Assembly: GCA_902500775.1 (NCBI GenBank)
Contig: CABVRZ010000006.1
Span: forward strand, 1 to 64,000
Length of the DNA stretch: 64,000 nucleotides
Direction of reading: 5' to 3'
DNA from: an uncultured Nitrospira sp.
GTDB taxonomy: Bacteria; Nitrospirota; Nitrospiria; Nitrospirales; Nitrospiraceae
Shown: in pieces, positions 1 to 8,765 of the stretch
Layout of the letters: each line of letters begins with the position of its first letter
Position numbering within the stretch: position 1 is the first letter of the stretch
The notes under the pieces: model-generated
What the model was told of the DNA's origin: nothing
What the model saw: only the letters and a program-made list of their open reading frames with translations
Database searches by the model: none
Translations under genes and position numbers: made by a program

Positions 1-618
1 GTGGAGGCCACACAGCGACGACAAAGGAGACAGAGAGGCCGCCGCCACCTGGCGGACCGGTGGGCGCGAAGCGGAGGAATGACCGCGGAAGACGACGCGG
101 ATGTTCGCGGCGCGCGGGCATGATCGACGCAGCCCGCCGGTGGAAAGCCAGGGCGACGGCCGGATGCGCACAGGCACCGGGCCTGAAACCACACGCTGGT
201 CCCCGCTCATCACCAGCACGGCATCGCAGCGCAGATTCAACGGATGAGGCGAGAAGATCCCCCTCAGAGAGACCGAGACTAAGCCCGCTCACGAAGGTGG
301 AAGAGAGTCAACGAGTCTGCTTCGAAGTGGTCGTTAGCGTGACGCGGTCGTCGTCTAGCAGGCAACTAGCGCATGTCACAGGAGTCGCTGAACGCGGTGG
401 AACGCCGAACGGCTGACTGAGCTCCAAGGCATAGGTCCCGTCTATCGAGGTCGAAGATGATATCGAGGACAACAGCCCGTTGTCCCGCATACCGTCCGTA
501 ACCACCAAAATAGACCAGTCCTTGTCCTCGACCGGAGCCTTCGCTCGCGAAGAGATTACCCAGGCAACCGGTCGCATGGTTGACTTGCGTAGCACGACAA
601 AAGTAGTTACACTTTATC
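1..618. other. No recognisable gene
   Basis: GC-rich stretch at the window edge. The open frames here have arginine-rich or low-complexity translations with no family resemblance that I can see. It may be the decayed end of the accessory island that continues into the toxin-antitoxin genes. A TTGACT hexamer near 580 could be a -35 element for the brnT gene, but no clear -10 lies at the right spacing. Confidence 0.4.
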
Positions 619-900
619 GTGCGTTATGAATGGAACGAAGCCAAGAACCGCAGCAATCGTGCCAAGCACGGCTTGGACTTTGCCGATGCCGAACAGGTCT
701 TCGCCGGTCGCTGCGTCAGCTTCATCGATGACCGTTTCGACTATGGAGAGAAACGGTTGGTCACTCTCGGCATGCTCGCTGGGCGGATTGTGGTGATGGC
801 TCACGCCCCGCGTGGCCACGAGGTGACGCGCATGATCTCCATGAGAAAGGCGAACCGACGTGAGCAGAAAATCTATCAAAAGCGACTTGGCGAGACTTGA
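619..900 (+). CDS. brnT: BrnT family ribonuclease toxin
   Basis: 93-residue protein with the BrnT pattern: N-terminal YEWNEAKNRSNRAKHGLDF, then a central DDRFDYGEKRLVTLG segment and a C-terminal RMISMRKANRREQKIY. In characterised members this is a RelE-fold mRNA-cleaving toxin. The start is GTG at 619, where the conserved N-terminus begins; there is no strong Shine-Dalgarno sequence, so translation may be weak or near-leaderless. The gene overlaps the downstream antitoxin by 41 bases, as is usual for this type II pair. Length and motifs look intact, so I expect it to be functional. Confidence 0.9.
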   Translation: MRYEWNEAKNRSNRAKHGLDFADAEQVFAGRCVSFIDDRFDYGEKRLVTLGMLAGRIVVMAHAPRGHEVTRMISMRKANRREQKIYQKRLGET

Positions 901-1171
901 CCGACTGAAGGATCGGGACATCGACTATTCGGAGATCCCACCACTGGATCGCTCGTTTTTCAAGAAGGCAACCGAGGCCTGGCCACCGGCGAAGCAACAA
1001 GTCACAGTGCGTCTTGACGTCGATGTGCTCGACTGGCTCAAACTGCATGGGAAGGGCTATCAGACGCGGCTGAACCGCATCCTACGCGCAGCCATGGAGC
1101 ACCAGGCTCCGCGCCGAACCCATACACCGAAGAGTCGTGCACGATCACGTCGGCGCCCACATGCGGCGTAA
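860..1171 (+). CDS. brnA: BrnA family antitoxin
   Basis: 103 residues. The core KQQVTVRLDVDVLDWLKLHG followed by GYQTRLNRILRAAM is the BrnA ribbon-helix-helix DNA-binding and dimerisation region, which neutralises BrnT and represses its own operon in known systems. Translation probably starts at the GTG at 860 inside brnT, so the pair is translationally coupled. The C-terminal tail after residue 80 is very basic (RRTHTPKSRARSRRR), longer than in many BrnA proteins, and might add non-specific DNA or RNA affinity. Confidence 0.9.
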   Translation: MSRKSIKSDLARLDRLKDRDIDYSEIPPLDRSFFKKATEAWPPAKQQVTVRLDVDVLDWLKLHGKGYQTRLNRILRAAMEHQAPRRTHTPKSRARSRRRPHAA

Positions 1172-1186
1172 CGAAATAGCGACGAC

Positions 1187-1522
1187 ATGAAAAAACGAGT
1201 CATTAAAGGGATCGAAGTCGATCGCGGGTCTGGCAATGTCTTCGCAGACTTGGATCTGCCAGATGCCGAGACGCTCCAGATCAAGACCGGGCTGGTGATC
1301 GAGATCCGGAGAGCGATTCGCCAACAAGGACTGACCCAGCAAGCCGCGGCCACACGAATGGGACTCACCCAACCGAAGGTCTCCAGCATGATGCGCGGGG
1401 ACTTCTCCAATGTGTCCGAACGCAAACTGATGGAGTGCCTGAATCGGCTCGGCTACGATATTGAAATCAAAGTTCGGCCAGCCTCCGCTCGCATCGGACA
1501 TCTGATGCTGGCGCTACCGTAA
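1187..1522 (+). CDS. XRE-family HTH protein, HigA-like antitoxin
   Basis: 111 residues with a helix-turn-helix at about 45-75 (QQGLTQQAAATRMGLTQPKV, then SSMMRGDFSNVSERKLM). This resembles the XRE domain family that usually acts as antitoxin to HigB/RelE-like toxins. It begins 15 bases after brnA, so it may be the third gene of the same operon. No HigB-type toxin lies next to it: the following 150 bases hold no gene. It may be an orphan antitoxin, an additional repressor of brnTA, or the survivor of a decayed pair. Confidence 0.8.
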   Translation: MKKRVIKGIEVDRGSGNVFADLDLPDAETLQIKTGLVIEIRRAIRQQGLTQQAAATRMGLTQPKVSSMMRGDFSNVSERKLMECLNRLGYDIEIKVRPASARIGHLMLALP

Positions 1523-1670
1523 GCACGGAGCGTTCTCTTGCGAAGGTGCTCCCTCTCCTAAGAGATGAACCGGACGTTCCCTGTCATTCCTCAGAACCCG
1601 CCCCTCCTCTCGTTTCTTGACGGATACTGACAATTCAGCGCATCACAACACTAGGGGTCAGGGCGTCCTG

Positions 1671-1889
1671 CTAATAGTATCCAGGCTGGCTCCGGCTATA
1701 CGGATCACGTTGTGAAGCCGGCGGAGGTTCGTCGTAACGATGCTGTTGGCCCGGCTGCGACGATCCCATATTCACGTTGTCATAGCCAGGCGCGGGTCGT
1801 TGCCGACCCGACAAAGAATCATCGGCACAGCCAGCGATCATAGTACCCGCCAGAAGGGCAAGAGGCAGCGCGCAGAGAATACGAATCAT
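1671..1889 (-). CDS. Small proline-rich lipoprotein
   Basis: 72 residues. It has a typical lipoprotein signal peptide, MIRILCALPLALLAGTMIAG, with the lipidated cysteine at position 21 (AGC). The mature part is hydrophilic and rich in Pro, Gln, Ser and Tyr (tail SQRDPYSRSQPGYY), so it is probably disordered. A ribosome-binding sequence (GAGG on the minus strand) lies about 7 bases upstream of the start. No function is recognisable. It stands alone between the toxin-antitoxin genes and an empty region. Confidence 0.7.
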   Translation of the reverse strand: MIRILCALPLALLAGTMIAGCADDSLSGRQRPAPGYDNVNMGSSQPGQQHRYDEPPPASQRDPYSRSQPGYY

Positions 1890-2749
1890 ACGAAACCTCC
1901 TTCGTCATTCGGAATGATTTCGATGCATTTGTCATCCAACCACATCTGGGATGTCCCTATTTCTTGCCACGCATCGTCTTTTCAATCTTGCCATGTATCC
2001 CATCCGGTGCGCAAAGGTAGATGTGCGAACTCATTTTGGGAAAGGATAAATGCAACGAGGATTGGCCATTCACCACTTTTCACAAGGACGGCGCCGTACG
2101 CATACAGCACCGCCCTCTTTCTCACGTGGTACGGAGTTGTGGGACCACGCGACACTCGCCGTTCCCCTCCTCAACGATGCTGCCCCTCACGCTACTCCTC
2201 GATCACCTTCGAAGAGCCGAGCCGACCATGAACGGACTCAACCAGTGGACCAGCCCACAACCTCTTCTCAACATATTGCGCCCCTCACCCAGGCAGGGGC
2301 GCAACACATCTTTGAATCTGTGGCCACGAACGCCTGCAAGCGTGACACCGTCCGAGGTGGCATGGTTGCCACGGGTGTGGCCACACCCCCTGACGAGCGA
2401 CGGCTCTAGACTCGGCACGGTCGGGCCGCGTCGCGCGACACGACGGTGCCCGATCCCCCATGGCACGGCGTCTCCGGACGCGGTGCCTCAGAGGCGTGAC
2501 CGCCTAGCCACTTGCCAAGCCTACTGCAATTCATACAGCTTGAGTGGTCAAGGATGCAGAGCAGAATCCTTAGCTGGACATCCTGTGTCGTTAGAACTCG
2601 AACAAGAACGGGCCGGTGTGCGGTTCAAAGTTTTCCTCTCGGTCAGGTGTTAAAACCAGATCGGTGAACAGTTTCGCATCGATAAACAGTGACCCGAGCT
2701 GGCCGGGAGTATTCCCGTTCTGGATAAAAACGTTTGCATTTATATTTAA
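1890..2749. other. Long intergenic stretch without a convincing gene
   Basis: About 860 bases. Overlapping open frames run in several registers, but their translations are proline/arginine-rich and match no family I know. I read it as non-coding or decayed. The last 50 bases, just before the AbiE pair, are AT-rich and contain TTGCATTTATATTTAAG followed by the palindrome TGCATGCA. That is a reasonable place for the promoter and the autoregulatory AbiEi operator. Confidence 0.4.
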
Positions 2750-2773
2750 GTGCATGCATATTTATCCATACCC

Positions 2774-3382
2774 ATGAAGCGTCTTGAACTAGATCGCCGA
2801 GCGAAAGCCGTGTTCCGCCGCCATCGAGGCGTGCTACGGACCTCCCAAGCCCTGAAGCTCGGGATCCATCCACGCATTCTCTACCGCCTTCGTGATGCCG
2901 GGCGGCTTGTCGCAGTGACCCGGGGAGTATATCGGCTGGCCGACCTGCCGGAACCAAGCCATCCGGATCTTCTCGTCGTGGCACGTCGAGTCCCACAGGC
3001 CGTGATTTGTCTCATCTCGGCACTCTCTTTCCATGGTCTCACCACCCAAATCCCGCACGAGGTCCAGATTGCGTTGCCTCGTCGAACCCGGTATCCACGG
3101 CTCGACCATCCTCCACTTCGCGTGTTTCTCCTGACAGGTGCCGCGTACACTGAAGGGATCGAAACGCATGCCATCGAGGGAATCCCCCTTCGTGTCTACG
3201 GCCCAGCAAAGACAGTGGTGGACTGCTTCAAGTTTCGAAACAAAATCGGCATTGACGTGGCCGTGGAGGCGCTACGACTGGCCCGTGAGAGGAAGCGCGT
3301 GACGCCCCGTGCACTCCTTCAATATGCCCGCCTCTGCCGAGTTGAACGTGTCATGCGTCCGTATCTGGAGGCGCTGACCTAA
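2774..3382 (+). CDS. abiEi: AbiEi-type antitoxin/transcriptional regulator
   Basis: 202 residues from the ATG at 2774; a GTG at 2750 would add eight residues. The N-terminal winged helix-turn-helix (FRRHRGVLRTSQALKLGIHP, then LYRLRDAGRLVAVTRGVYRL) and the following nuclease-like fold with GIPLRVYGPAKTVVDCFKFR are typical of AbiEi antitoxins of type IV toxin-antitoxin systems. In studied cases AbiEi represses its own promoter and counteracts AbiEii without binding it. The stop overlaps the AbiEii start by one base (TAATG), implying coupled translation. Confidence 0.9.
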   Translation: MKRLELDRRAKAVFRRHRGVLRTSQALKLGIHPRILYRLRDAGRLVAVTRGVYRLADLPEPSHPDLLVVARRVPQAVICLISALSFHGLTTQIPHEVQIALPRRTRYPRLDHPPLRVFLLTGAAYTEGIETHAIEGIPLRVYGPAKTVVDCFKFRNKIGIDVAVEALRLARERKRVTPRALLQYARLCRVERVMRPYLEALT

Positions 3383-4296
3383 TGGCCGGTCCTCCATCCA
3401 ATCTGCCGGCATCAATTCATCAGCGGCTGCTCAATCACGCGAAGGAGCAGGGTCGTCCTCTTCAAGAGTTGCTCCAGTATTTTGCCATTGAACGATTCCT
3501 CTTCCGCCTCAGTCAATCGCCGCATGCCACCCGGTTTTATCTCAAAGGGGCGCTCATGCTTCGGCTCTGGGATGCGCCCCTGTCGCGTCCGACGATCGAT
3601 GTGGATCTGTTGGGACAGCAGGTGTTGTCCCAGGATGAGCTGGAACAGGTCATCAAGGACATCTGTGTGCAAACGGTGCCGGATGACGGATGCCGCTTCG
3701 AGGCAACCACTGTACGAGCCCAGCCCATTCGTCTTGAGGATCAGTATGGGGGCATTCGTGTCACGTTCATGTCCCACATTGGGAAGATCCGGCTCAACAT
3801 GCAGGTGGATGTCGGATTTGGTGACGTCATCGTTCCAGGACCGATTCCCATTGATTTCCCAGCGCTCCTAGATTTTCCCGCCCCCCATCTTCTGGCGTAT
3901 TCCCCTGAGAGTGCGATCGCAGAGAAATTTCAGGCGATGGTGATCCTGGATTCGGCGAATAGCCGCATGAAGGATTTTTATGACATCTGGCTACTCACTA
4001 AAAGTCATCCATTTAAGGGCTCTGTTGTCAGTCAAGCACTCCAGACCACGTTTGTGCGGCGACAGACTCCATTCCCGGTCGATATCCCCACTGCACTGAC
4101 AGATCGCTTTGTGAACGATCGCCTCAAGCAGATACAGTGGAAGGCCTTTGTTCGGAAAGGCCATCTTGCTGCTGAACAGGTGTCACTCAGTGAGGTTGTG
4201 GAGCTCCTTCGAGGCTTCCTGATGCCACCAATGCGGGCCGCTGCCAAGAAAGAGAGTTTTCACCGTCATTGGCCAGTCGGCGGGCCATGGACGTGA
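3382..4296 (+). CDS. abiEii: AbiEii/AbiGii-type nucleotidyltransferase toxin
   Basis: 304 residues. The polymerase-beta-like nucleotidyltransferase signature is visible as KGALMLRLW followed by RPTIDVDLLG (the DxD metal site, near residue 68). Later motifs are PESAIAEKFQAMV and RMKDFYDIWLL, matching motifs III and IV of the DUF1814/AbiEii family. Characterised toxins of the family modify tRNA acceptor ends or otherwise bind GTP and block growth, giving abortive phage defence. All conserved residues are present, so the gene appears intact. It is co-transcribed with the antitoxin. Confidence 0.9.
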   Translation: MAGPPSNLPASIHQRLLNHAKEQGRPLQELLQYFAIERFLFRLSQSPHATRFYLKGALMLRLWDAPLSRPTIDVDLLGQQVLSQDELEQVIKDICVQTVPDDGCRFEATTVRAQPIRLEDQYGGIRVTFMSHIGKIRLNMQVDVGFGDVIVPGPIPIDFPALLDFPAPHLLAYSPESAIAEKFQAMVILDSANSRMKDFYDIWLLTKSHPFKGSVVSQALQTTFVRRQTPFPVDIPTALTDRFVNDRLKQIQWKAFVRKGHLAAEQVSLSEVVELLRGFLMPPMRAAAKKESFHRHWPVGGPWT

Positions 4297-4872
4297 CGTG
4301 GTGGCTCGGAGTTCGGACCACAATTCAAAGCAGAGAATGGGGTCGGTGTCGATCGCGAACGGACAGTGCTAAGGCGTCGTCATGGAAAAGGAGTGACAGC
4401 CATGATGACGTGCGCTAAGTGTTTCAAAGCATTAATAAGCGTTTTCCCCTAACCTTCTAGATAGCAACCCTACGTGTTCCCGGCGTGTTCTCTTGGGAGC
4501 AAAATTGGGCTAAATTCGCCTTAATTGAGCGGAGCAAAACTGAGCCCAAAAAACCGCGCAATACCGCTCCTAGAGCGGCGTTTCACACATCGAACAAGGA
4601 CTTAAGAGGGAAGACCGGAACGGCTTAGAAGGCTGATGCTCTATCCGACTGAGCTACGGGCGCATGTCCAGGTCCTGAGTGCTGAGATATCCGTGCAGAG
4701 GTGGTCACCAAGGAATACCCGTGAACTGTGTACTCAGCGCTCAAGTTCGGCTAGTGTGAATCGTAAGGCTGGTTTCCGTCAAGTAGAAGCGCCTCTCTTA
4801 ACGAAAACATTTTTTTAATCCGGTCAAGCCCCGTCGGAATTTTCCTGAGCACGTCGATCCCCCGTTTGTACT
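4297..4872. other. Intergenic region at island edge
   Basis: No gene. It contains a small perfect hairpin, CCGCTCCTAGAGCGG at about 4565-4579, and the truncated tRNA-Arg listed separately. On the minus strand the hairpin is followed about 10 bases later by a T run, so it could be a weak terminator in that direction. The rest shows nothing I can name. Confidence 0.4.
4621..4663 (-). pseudogene. 5' half of tRNA-Arg(TCT)
   Basis: Read on the minus strand, the segment starts GCGCCCGTAGCTCAG, continues through a normal D-arm (GGATAGAGC) and reaches the anticodon loop CTTCTAA, giving anticodon TCT. The 3' side of the anticodon stem is mismatched, and no variable loop, T-arm or acceptor 3' strand follows. 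It is therefore a truncated tRNA. Such a half tRNA next to toxin-antitoxin genes is a typical scar of insertion or imprecise loss of an island at a tRNA gene. Confidence 0.75.
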
Positions 4873-4888
4873 GAATCAGTTTTGATCC
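4873..4888. promoter_or_regulatory. Operator copy 1a (G-N-ATC-N6-GAT-N-C)
   Basis: GAATCAGTTTTGATCC fits the 16-bp palindrome shared by five upstream regions in this window. It lies 22 bp (two helical turns) upstream of copy 1b and about 155 bp upstream of a sigma54-like promoter, the usual position of an NtrC-type activator site. Confidence 0.65.
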
Positions 4889-4894
4889 TCATGC

Positions 4895-4910
4895 GAATCA
4901 GTTCTGATTC
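4895..4910. promoter_or_regulatory. Operator copy 1b
   Basis: GAATCAGTTCTGATTC, a near-perfect palindrome and tandem partner of copy 1a. A dimer pair on one face of the helix suits assembly of an AAA+ activator hexamer. Confidence 0.65.
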
Positions 4911-5031
4911 ACTTCTCTTCGTTTCTTCAGACTCAAAGCTGAAGCACTGGCCGCTCCGAGAGCAGGTAACGTCGCATACACTATACGTATTTCCTACCGA
5001 GTGTCACGCCATCTAGTCCAAACGGCATCCC

Positions 5032-5046
5032 TGGTCTACGCTTTGC
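5032..5046 (+). promoter_or_regulatory. Sigma54-type -24/-12 promoter for the TpsA1 unit
   Basis: TGGTCTACGCTTTGC has GG and GC separated by exactly ten bases, matching the sigma54 consensus spacing and its TTGC -12 element. It lies downstream of the operator pair 4873-4910 and upstream of the small cysteine-rich gene and TpsA1. Confidence 0.6.
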
Positions 5047-5158
5047 TATGTCTGTGAAGCTGAGCGATGTTCAGCACAGAAAGGACACCGTGCGCAGCAG
5101 CGCAGAACAAAATTTGGCTGAACCAGTCGACAATTTATTAACCACAAGGGGGCAAGAG

Positions 5159-5346
5159 ATGCAGCAGAAACACAGATGGTTTCAAATCATTACCGGAATT
5201 GGGTTTTTGTGACAATCCTCGTCATGACGGGATCTCAGAAAATTGATGCCGCTACGACATGTCCGTGTATCAATGCTACAAAGCATTGCCATAAGTACAG
5301 CGACTGCACTTGTCCATCTGGGTACACGGTGCACGTGCACTCCTAA
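5159..5346 (+). CDS. Small cysteine-rich secreted peptide, apparent frameshift
   Basis: Not recognised as a family. An ATG at 5159 has a good ribosome site (AAGGGGG, 5146-5152) and begins MQQKHRWFQIITGIGFL, but stops at 5210-5212. Shifting to the -1 frame at the T5 run (5204-5208) continues into VTILVMTGSQKIDAA and a mature part with five cysteines (TTCPC...KHCHKYSDCTCPSG), ending at the TAA at 5344. Together they make a convincing signal peptide plus a short Cys-rich domain. Without the shift, an ATG at 5176 gives a 56-residue version with a poorer signal. The frameshift may be real, programmed, or a homopolymer sequencing error. Confidence 0.5.
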
Positions 5347-5686
5347 TATGCCTTCCACGCGAGAACCTGTCTCACAATATCTTTGGAGAGGCTTTCCATT
5401 TTGAGATAGGTTCTCCCCCTCTGCAGCCGCAACCTGCACCACTCCCTTCCCCTGGAATAGTACACCCAGTTGGCACGCTCGGACTGTCTATTCATCGATA
5501 CCAGGGTGCCGGTCGAAGTCACCGTCGTGCTTGTGCTTAGAGTCGCCGTCACTTTTGCGAGAGACATCACTCGCACATGGCGTTTACATTCGTTGGTCCG
5601 ATTTTTCGGGAACGCTCTGCAATCGACGATTGCGGGAACCGCTTAGAACGTTTTATAGTCATTCCGTGTTCCATAGCCTCACTCAG
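5347..5686. other. Leader region of TpsA1 without a recognisable gene
   Basis: About 340 bases between the small peptide gene and TpsA1. No gene is supported. A -24-like TGGCACG occurs near 5471, but no GC at the -12 position follows, so I do not call a second sigma54 promoter. The region may form the long 5' leader of the TpsA1 transcript. Confidence 0.35.
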
Positions 5687-8371
5687 ATGAGCAGGAAGAT
5701 AAGAAGGTGCTGGGGATGTTGCCTCGCCCCACTTCTGTGCCTATGTTTTGTGACCTCACGTGGTCTTGCTCAGGAAACCACCGCCATCACCGCTACAATA
5801 GGGCTCGGCAATCTTGAAACGACGGTCACACCACGCGGCCATACATTACAAATAACTGGGGGAACCAGGCCTACCAATGGAACGAACCTCTTCCATAGTT
5901 TTGACCAATTCAGCATTGGACGTCCGGATACGGCTCAGTTTCTGAACACAACACCGTCACTTCCCACCTCCGATATTCTAGCCCGGGTCACTGGTGGAAC
6001 ACCGTCAAGTATTTTTGGCACTATTGATACCACAAGTTATCCCGGAGCAAACCTCTTCTTGATGAACCCAGCTGGGATCGTCTTCGGACCACATGCAACA
6101 CTAAATGTTGGTGGCTCGGTAGCTTTTACCACAGCGGACTACCTCCGGCTCCAAGGAATAGACAACCCTACCGCCGGGATGTTCCATGCAAATACAACGG
6201 TACCGAGCCTCTTGACTAGTGCTCCAGTCACGGCCTTTGGTTTTCTGCATTCCAATTCAGCGGCCATCGCTGTTCAGGGAAGCACATTGAGCGTTCCACT
6301 AGGCGAGTCTATTTCTCTCATTGGTGGCAACCACGGCTTCACGTATATCCATCCCGACACAGATGCCTCTGCGCCTTTATCAGGTGGAGTGAGCATAACC
6401 GGGGGCCATCTTGTGACGGCAGGCGGTCAAGTCACCCTGACCAGCCTCGCGTCAGAAGGAGTCATCCAGGTAGAGGACTTACACCAACCTGGCCCTATCA
6501 CTGGACAGCAGGTCCCGACCTTCGGGCCTCTTCAGATTTCACAACAATCTCGGATTGATACCAGGGGTGAGGGTGGCGGCTTGATTCATATTCGAGGAGG
6601 GCACCTGATCATCGATTCCTCAACGCTCTCCTCAACAACTGGGTCGATCGCCATGGATGCCGTCTCGATTCAGATCACGAAGGCCTCTGAGGTGACGACC
6701 GAAACAAGGACAGCAGGAAACGCCGGACACATTTCCCTGAATACTCAACGAGACATTACGCTAGACTCTGGAGCCCTTGTCCTGTCGTCATCAAAAGACT
6801 CTTCAGGACACGCGGGGAATATCACGGTCCAGAGCCACCAAGGAAACATCTTTCTCACCAAATTGTCCTCTGTGACCACCCAATCACAAAGGAGCGGCGG
6901 CAACACCGGCTCGATCATCATGGACGCTCCACATGGAGACATCCATATCGATGACTCATTCGTCTATACCTCAGCCGAAGGAACGGGAACGCTGGGAGGC
7001 ATTCAGATCACAGCCAACAATCTGTTCCTCCGAAATAGTGGGTCGATCGTGGGAAATAATTTCACCACACAGGTGGCAGAGTCCATCCGGATCATGGTTC
7101 ACAATCGACTCCACCTTACGGGAGGGTCCGTGATTGAGACAGGCACACCCGGATCTTCCGACGCTGCGGACTTGATGATCAGAAGCCGCGAAATCGCACT
7201 CACTGATTACAGCATACTCTCCACAATTACCAGAGGCTCTGGCAATGCCGGTCGACTCAGTCTCTTCACGGACAAACTAGACTTGGCAGATGGAGCACAA
7301 CTCTTAAGCAGTAGCCTTGTTGATGATGCCGCTTCAGAGAAGATCCCTGTCGGCCGTGGCGGTGCAATTCGGGTTGAAGGGTTCACCACTCCGAGCGCTG
7401 CGGTGCGAATAGCTGGAGGAGAAAGCGGCATCTTTACCGATACGCGAGGGAGCGGCACGGCTGGTGATATCTCCGTAAAGTCCACTGCACTCATGCTGCA
7501 GAACGGTGGTGCGATCTCTGCAAAAACAACCGGCACCAACCCGACTGCAACCGGCGGCTCAATCATGATCCAAGCAACAGACCGCGTGTCACTCACGAAT
7601 CATGCCTCGATCACTGCAGAAAGCAAAGGAGCCACCGCCGGGAATGCAGGCAACATCACACTCGATGCCGGTCTGCAATTGGACGTCCATGACCATTCAT
7701 CCATCACCACGGCCACCGAGTCACGACAAGCAAACGGTGGGAATATTACGATTCAAGCAATCGACCGGGTACGGTTTGTGAACAGTACCCTCAGCACATC
7801 AGTTCAAGGCGCCGAAGGCAGCGGCGGAAACATCTTCATTGATCCGCAGGTGGTCGTCGTGCAAGGGAGCACCGTTACTGCCCAGGCGGTCGAGGGCGCC
7901 GGAGGAAATATTACGTTCGTCACTCCCCTGTTCTTGGCCGACTCGGCTAGCGTTGTCAGCGCATCCTCTGAACGTGGCCCGAGTGGCACCGTGACAATTC
8001 AATCGCCTACGTCGAACCTCAGTGGCACTGTAGGCCAACTCACGGCCAAGCCAAGCCCACCACAGGTGCTGTTGCAAAACCACTGTGCCGCAAAGTCAAG
8101 CAACGGAAAGAGTACCTTTCTCCTCACTGGACGCGATAATCTTCCGGACGAGCCTGGTGGATGGCTGAATACTCCAGTATCGGCAGATCATTGGATGGGA
8201 GAGGATAGCGTACAGGCATCTGGCCTGCCGGTTCGAAAAAGCAGTCTGAGTGGACTACCAACAATGGCCAAGCCATTGCCTGATCCAGCAGTGCTTACCT
8301 TACGCCACTTGACCCCGCCAGGATTTCTCGTGAGAACCTTTGCAACGGGATCCACGGACTGCCCTTCTTAA
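5687..8371 (+). CDS. TpsA-type exoprotein 1 (filamentous haemagglutinin N-domain)
   Basis: 894 residues from the ATG at 5687, chosen because it starts a signal peptide ending near SRGLAQ. Residues about 30-150 form the two-partner-secretion domain, with LFHSFDQFSI, FGTIDTTSYPGANLF and the hallmark NPAGIVFGP. The rest is a repetitive right-handed beta-helix of G-N-I-x-I/V strands with many Asn/Ser/Thr turns. The C-terminal 100 residues (PPQVLLQNHC, FLLTGRDNLP, GGWLNTPVS, GFLVRTFATG, final CPS) are shared with TpsA2. It is probably exported across the outer membrane by the TpsB encoded downstream. No transporter gene directly follows, so it likely shares TpsB with TpsA2. Confidence 0.9.
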   Translation: MSRKIRRCWGCCLAPLLCLCFVTSRGLAQETTAITATIGLGNLETTVTPRGHTLQITGGTRPTNGTNLFHSFDQFSIGRPDTAQFLNTTPSLPTSDILARVTGGTPSSIFGTIDTTSYPGANLFLMNPAGIVFGPHATLNVGGSVAFTTADYLRLQGIDNPTAGMFHANTTVPSLLTSAPVTAFGFLHSNSAAIAVQGSTLSVPLGESISLIGGNHGFTYIHPDTDASAPLSGGVSITGGHLVTAGGQVTLTSLASEGVIQVEDLHQPGPITGQQVPTFGPLQISQQSRIDTRGEGGGLIHIRGGHLIIDSSTLSSTTGSIAMDAVSIQITKASEVTTETRTAGNAGHISLNTQRDITLDSGALVLSSSKDSSGHAGNITVQSHQGNIFLTKLSSVTTQSQRSGGNTGSIIMDAPHGDIHIDDSFVYTSAEGTGTLGGIQITANNLFLRNSGSIVGNNFTTQVAESIRIMVHNRLHLTGGSVIETGTPGSSDAADLMIRSREIALTDYSILSTITRGSGNAGRLSLFTDKLDLADGAQLLSSSLVDDAASEKIPVGRGGAIRVEGFTTPSAAVRIAGGESGIFTDTRGSGTAGDISVKSTALMLQNGGAISAKTTGTNPTATGGSIMIQATDRVSLTNHASITAESKGATAGNAGNITLDAGLQLDVHDHSSITTATESRQANGGNITIQAIDRVRFVNSTLSTSVQGAEGSGGNIFIDPQVVVVQGSTVTAQAVEGAGGNITFVTPLFLADSASVVSASSERGPSGTVTIQSPTSNLSGTVGQLTAKPSPPQVLLQNHCAAKSSNGKSTFLLTGRDNLPDEPGGWLNTPVSADHWMGEDSVQASGLPVRKSSLSGLPTMAKPLPDPAVLTLRHLTPPGFLVRTFATGSTDCPS

Positions 8372-8553
8372 ACCTTGTCCCTTACAAACCCCACGGTCTG
8401 TCACGAGAGTAGAAGAATCATCGGTGAGACAATCTTTCGCTCAGTTTTAAGCCGTGTCATCTCAACACCCCATCCTCGACTGTAAGTGCCCTCACAGGTC
8501 AAGTCTGGCAGCTCCCTCAACCTCCAATCACCTACTTGGCATCCTCGCACGGT
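8372..8553. other. Short intergenic region after TpsA1
   Basis: No gene and no clear terminator hairpin. It leads into the second operator pair and sigma54 promoter. Confidence 0.35.
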
Positions 8554-8569
8554 GAATCTGTTTTGATAC
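8554..8569. promoter_or_regulatory. Operator copy 2a
   Basis: GAATCTGTTTTGATAC, matching G-N-ATC-N6-GAT-N-C. It lies 21 bp upstream of copy 2b and about 155 bp upstream of the sigma54-like promoter at 8713. Confidence 0.65.
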
Positions 8570-8574
8570 AAGGT

Positions 8575-8590
8575 GAATCCATTTCGATTC
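8575..8590. promoter_or_regulatory. Operator copy 2b
   Basis: GAATCCATTTCGATTC, preceded by GT and followed by AC, so the palindrome extends to GTGAATC...GATTCAC. Confidence 0.65.
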
Positions 8591-8712
8591 ACCTCGCCTC
8601 CTTATCTCTGGCCTCTACCATTTACGTTGCCTCAGACTCACAGCCATGTAACATCCTATACAGCTTACGTATTTCAATCATGTGAGGAAACTTCAGTCTG
8701 ATCCTGTGCCGG

Positions 8713-8727
8713 TGGCCTATACCTTGC
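8713..8727 (+). promoter_or_regulatory. Sigma54-type -24/-12 promoter of the protease-TpsA2 operon
   Basis: TGGCCTATACCTTGC: TGGC at -24 and TTGC at -12, GG and GC separated by ten bases. It is the best sigma54 match in the window. It should drive 9062 onward, possibly through TpsA2, TpsB, CHAT and DUF928. Confidence 0.65.
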
Positions 8728-8765
8728 TAGATCCACTGGGCCATAGGGCGAATGAGATATCACAG

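Noticed and set aside
60-416. Arginine-rich open frame at the window start
   Set aside because: Low-complexity translation, no ribosome site and no family resemblance; the high GC content explains the open frame.
2021-2653. Long open frames between the small lipoprotein and AbiEi
   Set aside because: Several overlapping frames have similar length and none shows protein-like composition or a family motif.
5471-5490. TGGCACG sequence before TpsA1 as a second sigma54 promoter
   Set aside because: The GC at the -12 position is missing at the required spacing.
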